This document shows positions 1 to 13,375 of a stretch of 64,000 nt of DNA, in pieces. A program made the translations under genes and the position numbers. Below the pieces are notes generated by a model, which saw only the letters and a list, made by a program, of their open reading frames with translations, had not been told where the DNA came from and made no database searches. The number at the start of each line of letters is the position of its first letter. The stretch's first letter is position 1. This stretch comes from Hyalella azteca. Its lineage: Eukaryota; Arthropoda; Malacostraca; Amphipoda; Hyalellidae. The stretch covers positions 288,895 through 352,894 of the forward strand of contig NW_025935833.1 in NCBI RefSeq assembly GCF_000764305.2. The letters run 5' to 3'.

Positions 1-345
1 GATTTATTTCGTACAGATAAATTTCATTTTTTTCTTGCTGTCACATTTAGATATTTGCCTCCTTGTCTCATTTACATTTATTTCTTGCCGTCTCATTTAT
101 ATTTATTTCTTGCTGTCCCATTTAGATATATTTCTTCCTGTCTCATTTAAATTTATTCCTTAATGCCACATTTTGATTTACTTCTTGCTGTCTCGTTTAG
201 ATTTGTTTCTTGCTGTTACATTAAAATTTATTTCTTGCTGTCAAATTTAGATTTTTGTCTTGCTGTCTCACTTAGATTTATTTCATTTCCTGCTGTCTTA
301 TTTAGGTTTATTTCTTGCTACCAAATTCAAATTTATTAGTTGCAA
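1..345. repeat. Degenerate ~25-bp tandem repeat
   Basis: About a dozen diverged units of TTTAGATTTATTTCTTGCTG plus TCTCA fill the left edge, so the array may extend beyond the window. Confidence 0.75.
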
Positions 346-654
346 TCACGTCCAGATTCAATTATAGCAGTAATACTCGCATTGACAACATTCTTGTAAT
401 CAAGGAAAGTAGAGCACCGAAGTCGATCATGATTTTGCCCGACAACACTCACGGTGGATTTACAACCAATAATAAATAAGACATTCACTTGATTATGATC
501 CATTATGTTGAAAAATCTGTTAATTACTCGTTCGCAGTAACTAAGATTAGAAAGCGGAAATTATTATAAGGTGAGTTAAATCGTTCAGCAAGAAGTGCAC
601 AATCATTTTAGAATTCTTAGTAATCTATTATAAGAACATTAACTAAGAGATAAT

Positions 655-719
655 CGAAGCGGCTTTTTAGCGCATTTTCTTATTTATGGAAAAAATGCAC
701 TATTGTGCTCGCCATGTCC

Positions 720-755
<36 letters not shown>

Positions 756-852
756 GAGTCCGTCTGTCCGTCCGTGACCTCAAGTTTTTATCGACTAGAA
801 AATGCGCTCTCTGTCACTCACTGCAGTGAGTACTGAGTTACATTTTTTTAAA
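655..852 (+). mobile_element. Helentron/DINE-like non-autonomous element with (GTCY)n tract, copy A
   Basis: The element begins TTTTTAGCGCATTTTCT. It has a core with GCTCGCCATGTCCGTC, then a (GTCT/GTCC)n microsatellite. The inverted partner AGAAAATGCGCT follows, then a perfect 16-bp palindrome ACTCACTGCAGTGAGT and ACTGAGTTA with a T-run. Two more copies are in this window. DINE-1/mini-me elements are known for an internal GTCY tract, subterminal inverted repeats and a 3' hairpin. This combination is the basis of the call. Confidence 0.6.
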
Positions 853-889
853 TGATTCACGAGATTCCGTATCTTCATCGGCATGATTT

Positions 890-1290
890 CTTTGGAATAA
901 ATTGTCCAGCGCCTTTAAGTTTTACCGTCATTAGTTTCACTGTCATTTATTTCTACACAATTAACTTTGCCTCCAGTACATTTGAGCCATTAGTTTTGCC
1001 GCCATTATTTCCACGGCAACCAGTTTTTTCTGCCTTTTTCTTTTCTTTTTGCGCCATTAGTTTCGCCGCTATATTGATTTAGCTGTCACCAGTTTTCTCT
1101 GCTGTTAGTTTTTATCGCCATTACTTGTTCTGTCATTTGTTTTGCTGGCATTGGTTGTGCCGACATTAGTTTCGCCGCCACATGTTTTCCTTCGATAGTT
1201 TCATGGCCACTAGTTTTGCGGACGTTAATTCTACCATCCGTTAGCTTTGCCACCATTAACTTGGGCACCATTAGCATTTCATTAAGTCGG
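890..1290. repeat. Degenerate tandem repeat of GCCATTAGTTTTGCC type
   Basis: Loose units of about 12-24 bp with GCCATTAGTTTYGCCGCCA-like cores recur throughout. The short open frames on both strands here are read-through of this repeat. Confidence 0.6.
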
Positions 1291-2934
1291 ACATTTTAAG
1301 TTAAGTTTAAGTTAAGTTTATCATAAAGTTTGCTTTATGATAAACTACTCATTAGATTTAACATGCTTGTCTAAATGTTCTGCATGAAAAGAACTATTTC
1401 AGCAAAAATTTATTGATCATATTGTCCAAATAGTGACACATTTTTTTTACAACATTTTAGCAGATCAGAATGGGTCAGGGGGATCTACACAAAAACGAAC
1501 TATACAGAAATGTGGACAATGTCAGTCTCATTTCCGTGAGTGTAGCCTAGATATTTCTATGACGAAAACAACCCGCAAGAAACACATAAAATTTCTTTAA
1601 AAAAAAATTTCGCAGCTCACTTCAACCAACACGTGGAATCATTGGAGAATACGAGGCTGCTTGTGACGAGGCCGGAAATGAGGTTTCCAGAACAACAAAC
1701 CCAATCATCTAATCTAATCTCGCCAGCTTTTTCTGCACGGAAATATTTGTGCCTGGAAATTGACTGTAAGTTGACACTTTTATCTTTCTAGTTGATGGTT
1801 ATTTATTGGCAAACTTTCGCATTATATTTTATTTATTTAATCACTTATTTTTTGACACGTACGTAGAGCCAATCAATCAGTTGAGTTTATCAATGTTTCT
1901 ACAAAAATTGGTAATTAATCGAAATTGAACGTTCATTGATTCTATAAATGTCTTGCCTTTTCAACGTGTTCATCTCCAGTCTATCAAGGACAGTTTATTG
2001 TTATTGCTCCATAGAGAACTACAGAGGCCTGAGTGAACGTTTTCTGGCCCCGACACGCCGATTTCCATGCTGTGCCGGCCGTGTCGTTTGTATGGCAAAT
2101 TCCTCGTAATGTTTGTGCTGAAATTGCGTTCTCCGGAATTTTAGCCTTCATTAGATATATAAACCATCCGCGAGCGTTCGCTGAGAAGTAAATTTTACTG
2201 TTACTACGCATCGTAATCGTAAAGCTGAAGAGCAAATTTCTGTCTTGCCGCAGATTCTGCAGGTGAAGAAAAAAACGGTTCCTGGAAAATGAAGTTTTAG
2301 AAGCACGATAGAGTTTTTTTTTAATTTGTATAACAAACGTCTTTTTTTGCGAACATTTCTTATGCGTTTGTTATTTTTGAGTGCTAATGAATTAATAAAA
2401 AAATTATGGATGGTGGATAATTGCAAAATTTATTGATTCACTGTGTACTACAAAAGATGTTTTGTGTACTATTATGTATGACCTGTTAGCATAAATAATT
2501 TTAACGATGCGGTCGCGACTAATACATTAAACAATGAATTGTACCAAATACTACATGCAACGTATGTAATACAGAATGCAGAATAATCATGTCACAGATT
2601 TCATATTCATTTTAGATATTGCCAGGGATCGCAATCAAGATCTCGATGCCATATGTTTATGATATAAACAAAATTAAATGTTTTGGTACTGAATACATTT
2701 CAAATTTCAATGAGAATTTTTGCAAAATTTTTGTGATTTTATTAAACGTACCTCATTAAATAGGTGTCCATAATATAACTACTTTCTCGTAACGATAATC
2801 TAAGTATAAAGTAGTTAATCTAGGTATTTTCTAGGTTTTCTAGGATAATCTATGTATTTTGGGCTTGTATTTTATGCATTATTATTAATCTATATTCAAA
2901 ACTATGTGCGTTACAAGCCGTAATTGTATCTCAT

Positions 2935-3335
2935 AGGAGTATTACTATTGCTTTCCGTCCCATTATTCGTTATACACCATTATACCTCATTTGGAATATT
3001 CGCAGTTACTTCCCCTCCTGTTAATCGTTATACGCTGTAACTGTAATTTATTTGGAATATTTGCATTGCCTTTCCGTCCAGTTATTTGTTATTCGCCCTA
3101 ACTGTTCGTCATTAGGAATATTCGATATGCCTCCGCATCTCATTACGCGTTATACGCTGTGGCTGTACCTCATTAGGAATATTCACAATGTCTATACGCA
3201 TCCCATTACACGTTATACGCTGTGGCTGTACCTCATTAGGAATATTTACAATGCCTATGCATCTCATTACGCGTTATACGCTGTAGCTGTACCTCATTAG
3301 GAATATTCACAATGCCTACGCATCCCATTATGCGT
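2935..3335. repeat. ~63-bp tandem repeat (about 6 units)
   Basis: Units carry CATTAGGAATATTCACAATG then CGTTATACGCTGTGGCTGTA. The three central units are well conserved and the outer ones decay. The 82-codon frame over it is repeat read-through. Confidence 0.8.
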
Positions 3336-3539
3336 TTTCACTCTTCTGGGTTCGCCGTAGCCTCTCGAGCGCGTATCCTGGTCGTGCCGAATTATGACTT
3401 CTCGCGTTTCCTTCCCGTCGCCGGAAATTACGAAGGCTTTCGTACTAAAGCTTGGAATTGCAGAACAAACGCTCTTCTTAAGACATTTTGCAATCCGCTG
3501 CCAGTGAAGCTACGTTAATATCTTGCTACTCAAATTGGG

Positions 3540-6500
3540 CCTAAAGACACGACGAGCTTGCTGTAAGAACTACAGTGATGATTAGATTGTTTGATTGTTT
3601 ATCTCAGGTTACTTTTATCCACGAGTACTTTATTTATATAATATTCTGAGTACTCTATTTATCCTTGACCAACCAAAATTTTCGTCGAGGTACATATTCG
3701 TACATTAGCTCGTTCAACCTCATTTTGGTATACCTAATCCATAGATAAGTTTGCGTAAACCCACTTGTTTAAGCGATTTTACGGATCATTTTCTCAAATT
3801 TGGCTTCAAGAAATATTGGAAAAGTCCTCTGGTGTATTTTTTAAAATATTCTAGTAATTGTGTTTATATTATCGAGAACCTAAGCCTTCAGAGGCACTAC
3901 ATTTCTACAGAAATTACAAACGAATGAATCTAGCGACAATTACACGTATCATGCAATGCCTGAGATCTTGTTTTCATGCTTACAGAGTTAAAAGCATCAA
4001 CCGAGATCTGAGGACTGCTGGTATCTTAAAGATAATGGTCTTTCATGAGCACTTATCTTACCGCGTCGAAACCCCCAAATTGCTTTGCGCTCCTCAATAT
4101 GCTAATGAAAGTCTCGACAGCGAGCCTCATTATAGAGCTATTAAAATGTGAATTAGCTGCCGGTATTACGGTCCACTTGCAATAAGCGATCGTAAGTTTT
4201 CAATATTCCACAACTTTAGAAGTTAGTTCACCACTTGAGATTCCTTAGATAGTTCTTAACACTTGTTCTCTTGTGAACTGCGCTACTTTCATTGCAGAAC
4301 TCCGACAGGACAGAACATTTTTTAGAACTTGCGCTGCTACTTTTGTCGCAACCTTCAATTTATATCTATTATAAAAAGCGATAATATTCCTTGCTATTTG
4401 TCAAAGAAAGGAATATTAATCCTTGCTATCAGTAGTATTTCTAGATACGTTAAAAAATATTCGAAAAAATAAAAACGTAGAGTACATGCTGAAAAAATGA
4501 CAAAAAATAATTAATAGATCAACAGAAGATCAATGACATCACTAACTAGATTAACAACAACGCTTATAAGCTCAATAAGAACATTTAGAAGATCAGTAAC
4601 GCCACACAGACGTTAATGATTAATATTCAATCCTCTGTTTTGTATTCAAGCTTCTCATCTGTTCTCTACTCGTATTTTTTATTATATATGAAAGTTAGTG
4701 GTCGTCCTATATAGAGTATTGATCAGTTTTTTCCTTCAAACTTTAATTTTAATGAGTGTAGCTATAATAATACCTCCTATTCCCAGAACTCACTCCAATA
4801 ATTATTAGGTTATCACGAATCATTATTATATCAATCATTATTATTATATCAAGCAATCATTATATTATATCAATCAAAATCACGAATCATTATTATAATG
4901 AAAGTCGTATTCGTATGTTTTTCTTGGCCTGTATTGAAACTAAGTGACCGACGCCAACCTTCGCAACCGACGTGGTCACTCGCAGGCTTCGTCAAGGTCT
5001 AGAGGTACTGCTCTTACTATACATTATATTTTAAACAATACAATACATATTATTAGGATTAGAGTTATCACTCGTTCAATTGGTATTATGCTTGTATGTA
5101 TTGAAATTATCATCATGGGATTGGAATTATCGCTCGTTCAACTGGAATTGCAAGTATCTTTATGCATACTAAAATTCATTCTCTTTAAGCTATTGTTATC
5201 CCCAAGCAAACTATAATTTCTCAACTTTAAGCTAGAATATTTTCCCTATAATTCTCCCTCCCCCTAATTTCTTTGGCCTATAACTAAACTACTAGATATA
5301 ATTTCCTTATAGACCATAATTTTCGCTCGTTAGTATGGGATTGTTTTATCTAATGTTAATGCCGTCATTTTTCGAAAGTTTTGAAAAATTGTGTTGATTG
5401 TCGATCAAATGAATTTGAAGAGATTTTATAAAGTTTTTGCCCATCGGAAATTGATAAGCCGTAAGTTGAACAGCGAAAACTGATGCATGTATTTAAGTAG
5501 AGTTATTTGATTAAACAAAGTTGAAAAATACTTGAATTTCCTCAGATTTTTTTAAAACATCTCTTTAAAATCAGCCTGAATTGTTCTGTTGTTCATCAAG
5601 TATAACACGACCCTCAAAACTTTAGGAGTCCGCGGCCCTTGGCAATTAAGGACCTCATGAGAAGCATAACGAACGACTTGTATTGTATTAAATTCACTTC
5701 GTTACGCCTGGACTCTCCCTATATTTGTCTCATTGTTTTTCCTGATATTTGGCTGGCCTCCAAAGTGCCTTCTTCATTACGCTCAGCAAATATTAAACCG
5801 AGTTCTCAAATTTGCCGGAAAAAAAGAAGGTAAACTACGTATGACAACACCGTTTACTTATTTCCTAACGAGACTTTGGCTTCTTTTTAATTATAAAAGT
5901 CCTAACTAAACTGGACCAACTTTTCCAACTGCCTCCAGAGATGGCCACGGAATTTACTCCTGACTTCTGTGCGGTCAATTGGAGCTTTAAAATTTGCAGT
6001 GGAATGGCGCAGCAGCTCCACTGGTCTTCTTGTGCTCAGTTATTCATGAAAATAAGCAACTTTGCAGCACTGTGAAGCAGTGGCATGAAATCTCTGCTTC
6101 TCGCTCATGTGATTCTTTAGTTAGGTTCAACTGAAATTCTGTGGAAGGTTTAAACGGTTTTCATACACACTGATTTTAACAGTGTAATGATTTTTTATAG
6201 AATCATTGAAATTCTTTCACTTTTTATGAAAAATTAAGTGACCCATCACACTACACTTACTTCATCATTTCAAATACTGAGCGCGTTTCTAAATTTATGA
6301 CAACCGCAAGTCAGCAGGCTAAATTTCTATCTTCCGAGCTAGGTAGCATTTAATTTTTCTGCATGAAATAAAATATTACCAACAGGAAAGTGGAAAAAAT
6401 AACGAATTACTTTGCTATTTTTTTATCCGATGACGTTTCCTCCTTTTATATTTTTCATCCGATGGCATTTTCCTCCCATTATATATTTTTTATCAATTGA

Positions 6501-9500
6501 AGCCGCAAGCGACACATAACGTTCGAGGCCAATAAAATGTATACAATTAATCTATTTAATCTCTTGATATCTAATTTAATTCGATCAACTAGTGTGATCG
6601 AATAAATTCAGTTATATAAGATAAATTTATTATCCACGATAAATTCAATTACATAAGAAAAAAAATTCTGCAAAAATTTTATCATTCAGACGTTGGACGC
6701 CGTCGCGCCCCTTTTTTCGCCCGCATTTTCACTCCGCCCCCTTCCTACCCGACAAAAACTCGCGTTGCAATTTCCAACTTTAACTTTTCGATTGGAAATG
6801 CAGAGTTTGCTGGTTTTTATGGTGCACATTGGGCTCTAGCTCCACTATATTCATGCGTAATTGACCGAAAGTTTGTGTTTGAATCTTACTTCTCAAATAC
6901 AATTTTCATATTTCCTGTTCGTCTGAGGTCGTGTGTGTAAAGCACGATGCACCCATTTCGATTTAGATTGCATCTTAAGTTGAAGTTAGATGCTGGAGGA
7001 AATAGTTGGCACGTGTATTGTAATTTTGATGATTCGTTGTACCATGCACAACCGGTTTCGTATCATGGCGATACGATGTTCGAAATAAATGATTTAATTT
7101 ATTAGTCATGACTCGAGTGCAATAATAATTTCATGTTACCATTTTTATCACTATATACTATTTGTCATCACAGAAACCGTTTTTAATATTAGAGCTAGAA
7201 TGAGAACAGTTGGTAAGAAAATAATTAAAATTTTTAGTCACTCATATTCATTATTTTGCGAAATGTTTCATCTGTTCGTTGCCGGTTTTATGCGAACGTG
7301 TTAATTCTTTATTTTCCTTAAAAATTAACATAAAAAAGCCATTTAAATTTGTACCCGCAAGGTGAAGAATAATTTCGCTTCATTAAAATTCCAAGAATCG
7401 TGAAATAGTTAGAAAAACTCATCCTTATTTTGGCAATCAAATTTTTCGCTTGCCAAAATATTGCGCATTATTTGTCGGAATTATCCAAGCACCGTGAAAT
7501 TTTTACGCCGAGTACCTGATAACGAAGGCAGAAGCCAACGAAGTATATGCTTTCACGATGCAAATGTCGCTGCGCTGCGGCCGTTTGCAGCTCTCATTTG
7601 GCGGTGGCTCTCCGTAATTAAAACCCCCATGACATAAAAGCACCCTTACTCGTCCAAATGAAACTATCCTGGCACCACTTAAATTACGCCACCTTCAATA
7701 CTCCAAAAACTTAATGAGGCTTTACGTAGTGGAATGCCATCCTGCGCAGCCCGGGCGTTCTGACCCATTTTGAACTTTATTTCCCGTTGCGTTGGGTCCG
7801 CTAGCGCTGTCCATCTTGTGCTTTATTTCTGGTGCTGATGAGATGCTGAATTGTGCTCGAGGAACCATTGTCTGGTGCTTCCTTGTCACGACTTCGGAGG
7901 GAACTGCGCTAAAAATATTACGAGCTCATGTGACATGATTTTGCAGTGAACGCGTCTAAAAATTCCTGCACCTGTGCCATGACTGCGTAATGAATAATGC
8001 TGAAAATTTTTCTCAAATTTCATTACTGAAAGCTTGTTCCTACACCCCTATCAAGCAAGTTATCTTTCTTCTTGTACATAACTGTTAGGAAGTAGTATGA
8101 AAATTCTCGCGCTACCGGTCATTTTTATGGTCACAGTTCTATGTGTTATGAATATTTCTAGAAGTAATTCAGAAATTCGTGAGTCTGGTATTCTCTGTCG
8201 GCACACTCCTTTTGTGATCGTAGTGATCCATCATCCTGATTGTTCTTTTTTATTACGAGGATTAATTCGAAGGGGAGCGTCCTCGGGTCCGTATTTTTAT
8301 ACCTGCAACTATAAAATTTTGTCCCGCTCACTAACCATACATATAAAATTCAAGAGGGTTTCCGACTAAAGAGTAGATGGAAAGCTACTGTTCGACTGTC
8401 AGCTTTATTCGGCAGGCTGCATATTCAGATTCTATTTCAAAGTGCACTTGAAAAAAGAGATGAATGAATTCCATTGAGACCTTTAAACAATTTTCTTTTT
8501 TCATATTGAGTAGTAATTAAGTATATTCTCCATATATTTGATAAACTTTCCGAAGCGATACTCTTGCTCGCTGTTCCTCTTAATGAAAGATTTCATGATA
8601 AAATAAAAAAGTTTACTGACATCCATTCGCATCTAATTCCATAACCATAAAAACATCAATTACGTACTTTGACTATTTTATATCGCCATTGTTTCATATA
8701 ACGACTTCAACTTATTTATATTAAAGTAGAAGTAAATTTTAGAAGTCGCCAATGCATTAAATATTTTTATCCGCTCTTCTGTGTGCAAGAAAAGAGAGAT
8801 AAAATTTAATATTTAAAATTGATGTATTCAGAATTTATTTTATCAAACTCATCTACAGCTAACATCAGTCTGATTTTACTTTCACTTTTCTCATTATTGG
8901 GATTCATAAATAATACTTATTCAATAACGTCAACGATGAATATTAATCTGCCGACTTGTCCGTATTATTCAGCAGCATCACTTTTTTGAAGCCTTTGATG
9001 GAGTTATTTCTTCTTATGAATTTCTAAAGAATAAAACGACATTTTTCTCCCGTACTTAATAATCCCGACCACAGAAACTCAGAGCAACACCGATCGCTCT
9101 GTGACGATCATTTCTATCTTTTGCAGAGGCCAGAACTTTGGTTGTTGACCCTCACAAATGGACTGAATTTAGGGGACGCGTCTCGGTTTAGTTTAACACT
9201 AAAAAACATAAAGAAATGTGCTTGAATTCTGACCGTGGCCGCCGAGAATGGCTCACGACGGCCATCGGGCGATTACGACAAAAGCTTTGAGTTGCTGTGC
9301 CCGTTCAGCTCACTGCTAAAATGTCTCTGCTAATGGAAGAGAAGTCGAGTTTTTCGATGCAATGTGCAACAGATTGTCGGAAAAAAATCCATTCAAGCTA
9401 ACGCTCTTTACACTTCATGTGGCACTGCACAACTTTTTTCACAAGTGGAACCTGGAAAATGCATTCCCATAGCTTTACCAGGCCGAGGATCTCTATAACA

Positions 9501-10780
9501 GATAGATGTGTTGTGTTCGACTCTATTGCAATGGAATGCTTTTATTCTGCTACTGAAATACCTCGAGGAAATTTAGCTGAGGAAAACTTTCAGTGTTTGC
9601 GTCGATTACGGGGAAGCGAATCACTTAAAACTTTTAATTTAATGCATAGAACGTTATTTTTCTCCAGCGTTTCTTCGAACTCGATAAAATGAAGAATCAG
9701 AATTCAATTCAAACTGGATTTACCTTTTCAATGGGAATACTTTCCTTGCCTGACCAAGAAGTGACAGAGCTGCTGTTCCAAGATTAATATTTGCTTGTAC
9801 CAATGACTAATAAACATGTCTGAACTATTCCATTGCTTATAAGGCTGATTAATTCGACTTTATACTCTGTTCCTTAACGCATAATATTCCAGATAAATTA
9901 ATTTTTCAAAGCGTCAGCCTCATTTAGGCCTGAATGTCTAAGACAACATGATGCGTTGTTTGCATTTAAATTTTCCCTCTATTTCTCATAGGACCCTTGA
10001 ATGTTTCATCTCAGGTTTAGGCGCCACAGCCGAGGGTTGCTGATGGATGTGCGTCTAAACTAACGAGGTTTTTATGCAGAATTTAGGCCTATAGCTGCCG
10101 TAGGCATAAGCTCAACCTTAGACCATCAGCTGCATCATTATTTATATAGGCATTATATACTTAATACGTAGTTTAAATTACCAAAGTTATACAAAATAAC
10201 GTGCACTAAGCTGGGTAACATTTTTTAGTTCACCTAATCCCCTATTTATATTGTATGTAACCTTTTTTTGTGATTGTCGACTATACATTTAAAAATTATC
10301 AACAAATATTAAATTTTTGAGGTGTGAGTCACTAGAAAAATTTCCAGCGGGTAATTTTACTCCACGTACTTGACAATTCTTTATCGAGCTTCGGTTCTAC
10401 CATCAGAAAGTTTCCTTCGCAAATCTCAAGGCTAAGCAGACGACGACATCAATTTGACTGCAGATTATTTTTACATAGCGCTATATTTATAAATCTAATA
10501 AGAAGCAAATGTATGCAATGGAACTATTTTTATTGTATTGTGTAAACAATATTGCTACGATGATTCAATGAATAAACTGCTCGCACCATGCAAGAGTTGC
10601 ACTTCAGGGCGCTCGATGCTAGCGCTTGTCGGAACGACTTCCTTTGACGAATCAAAGGTCAAATAATTTTGTTAAAATAATCCATTAAGATAATTGGTTT
10701 TAAAATATTATTTATATACATGCCTGATTAAGTTACGCGGTCAAAATTCCCTTTAATGAAGTTTGCAAAATTTGGTTGGT
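3540..10780. other. AT-rich intergenic stretch without recognised genes
   Basis: Only short frames and small AT-rich repeats are present, such as ATTATTATATCAATC around 4790-4890. GC-richer patches occur near 6690-6780 and 7510-7800, but neither shows a coding pattern or splice structure that I recognise. Confidence 0.5.
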
Positions 10781-10782
10781 TA

Positions 10783-10915
10783 AAAACTTGGTCGACACTT
10801 AATATTTTTGGTCGAGATACTTGGTTCAGATATATTTTCAGATATTGGTTCAGATATTGGTTCAGTTAATATTTTTGGTCGAGATACTTGGTTCAGATAC
10901 GTACTTGTGATACTT
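10783..10915. repeat. Short tandem repeat of TTGGTTCAGATA type
   Basis: Units built from GGTCGAGATACTTGGTTCAG and ATATTGGTTCAG recur several times. Confidence 0.6.
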
Positions 10916-12810
10916 ACTTATGAAACTTGATTATGATACGTTCCTCGTATGCTAGTTTAAGTTACTTAGTTAAAATTCCCGGTAAAGACACGTGGTTAAA
11001 ATGCATGGTTATTAAATTTGTTTCTCATTCGGTGCAGCACAGAAAGAACAACTTTGATATAAATACGCCTGAAGGATCATCTCAAGTGATCCTTAAATGG
11101 GGTTTATCGTAGTTTGACTTTTAGTCTCCCTTACAATGTCCAAACCAAACTACTTGCAATTTTAATACTTATTTCAGGAAATCAGTACACGTTATTATTA
11201 TTTAACACTTGTTAGATCAATAAATTAACTTTTCCAAATTTACCGTCCGATTTCTAGAATTCTATCACATTCGATGTAGTGGAGCAGGAATAAATAACTT
11301 TCTCATTGTTATGAATCCTTTGTCTTCAATGAACCACCATTTTTATTCTGATAATACATGTTATACTCGTGATCTACAAAGCTCATTCGATGTTCCTAAT
11401 GGCCTCACTCGACGACGCAGTTCTTGAAACAAGTTCATAGGCTCTTCTTGATTTATTTTAAATATTTTTCTGTGAGTTTTTTAATCCTAAAAGGACTCGC
11501 TTGATGACAGCTTTGTATTTGGCTTCAAGGTTAGGATTTTCACGACCAGATGTCGATTTTCTCCAGCAAATTATCGTTGCCATTATGAAGCCTATGGACC
11601 GTGTAACATCTCCAACGATGCACGGTTATACATGAACTTATTTTCGACAGCAATTTATACTTTAATGTCCCCAAGAGAGGTCCGGAAATGCTGTTAACGT
11701 TACATGGACGTAGAACGCTGTAAGAAATTTCATAGGACTAATCGTTAGACATTTCTTGTGAAACTCTATTAGCTGATTTTTTTTTTAAACTTAGGACCAT
11801 CGCATGGCGATGTGTCATGCTTTGTTGATCCGATTTCTATTTTTTTATTTTACAAAATCGCAAAAAAGGAGCGCTGACATTACCCGATGCAACATTTGAC
11901 TGCATGTTCTCTTCAATCATCTTATTTTATAAGTTATTACCCTGCGCACAAAACTATAAAGCTCGCGAATTACCCTCGTATATGGTATTAAGCACGTTCT
12001 TCAATTGACAAATATAATAATATTGTACTGGTTACTGGATCTTCGAGTAATATTTTGTGATCCACAGGTTGATATCGTCGTGAAATGTGCAGCGTCAAAA
12101 AATTACTTACAGAGAATGTATGATATTTAACAATCATGTATTTTTTCGGTGTGAGTGCCAAAATATCGTTAACTTATCGAACAGCAGAAGTGATAAACTC
12201 CTACTATAAGGATTTTGAAAAAAGCTGGGTCATGATGATTCCTCATTCATCAGCTCGTATTCGTGTAGGATATTGAAGCGCCAATTATCGCTTTCGTTTT
12301 GTTCACAAATAAATAATATACAGTTAGCTAGTTTGCTTAAATCTCAAACTAACCGAGAATGAAAGCAAAGAAAATATCATTTACGTTACTACGTTGTATA
12401 TGACAATTAATTAATTAATTAATTCCAACTTAACTCTTATCAACAGGTTGAAAGTGAAAATAATAATAACGCTTAGATTACGACTATCATGTCCAACGCA
12501 AACATAGTAAAATGTTCAAGACGAGCAAGCAACTTACAAAGGAATAAGAGGTGAACTATGCAATCTATTTGTCATATTTATCTGTAATCTATTTGATCGC
12601 TAATCAATTTCAAGTTTGCAATCCATTTTACACCAAAACACCACAACAAGACGCTTCTTAACACATTCAGTGCAATGAACGATACGATAATTTTGCAATC
12701 AAATTCACGAGTCATTGCATCTCGTTTTTAGCAAACAATTCTTGGAATGGAAAAACATGGAAATACAAGGGACTTTTCACGTGCTGTTGAGCTGACAGCC
12801 CTGTCAGGGA

Positions 12811-13375
12811 TAAACACGTGAAGGATGGTGATGAATACGTGAGGATGGTGATGAATACGTGAGGATGGTGATGAATACGTGAGGATGGTGATGAATACGT
12901 GAAGGATGGTGATGAATACGTGAAGGATGGTGATGAATACGTGAAGGATGGTGATGAATACGTAAAGGATGGTGATGAATACGTGAAGGATGGTGATGAA
13001 TTCGTGAAGGATGGTGATGAATACGTGAGGATGGTGATGAATACGTGAAGGATGGTGATGAATACGTGAAGGATGATGCTGAACACGTGAAGACTGGTGA
13101 TAAACATATGAAGAATGGTGATAAACACGTGATGGGTGGTGATATGCACATGATGGATTGTGATATTTGATAAACACGCGAAGGATGGTGATAAACATGT
13201 GAAGAATGGTGATAAACATGCGAAGAATGGTGATAAACACACGAAGAATGGTGATAAACACGTGAAGGATGGAGATAACCACGTGAAGAATGGTGATAAA
13301 CACGTGAAGGATGGTGATTAATACGTGAGAGATGGCGAAAAATTTACTTTTTGAGATGTACGTGAGAGATGGTAA
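12811..13375. repeat. 21-bp minisatellite (about 26 units)
   Basis: The consensus is GAAGGATGGTGATGAATACGT. It is regular in the left half and shifts to GATAAACACGTGAAG variants on the right. Three overlapping minus-strand frames (up to 191 codons) are open only because the repeat lacks stops. Confidence 0.95.

Noticed and set aside
12712..13303. Overlapping minus-strand frames up to 191 codons
   Set aside because: They are read-through of the 21-bp minisatellite in three frames; the products are low-complexity repeats with no start context or splice support.
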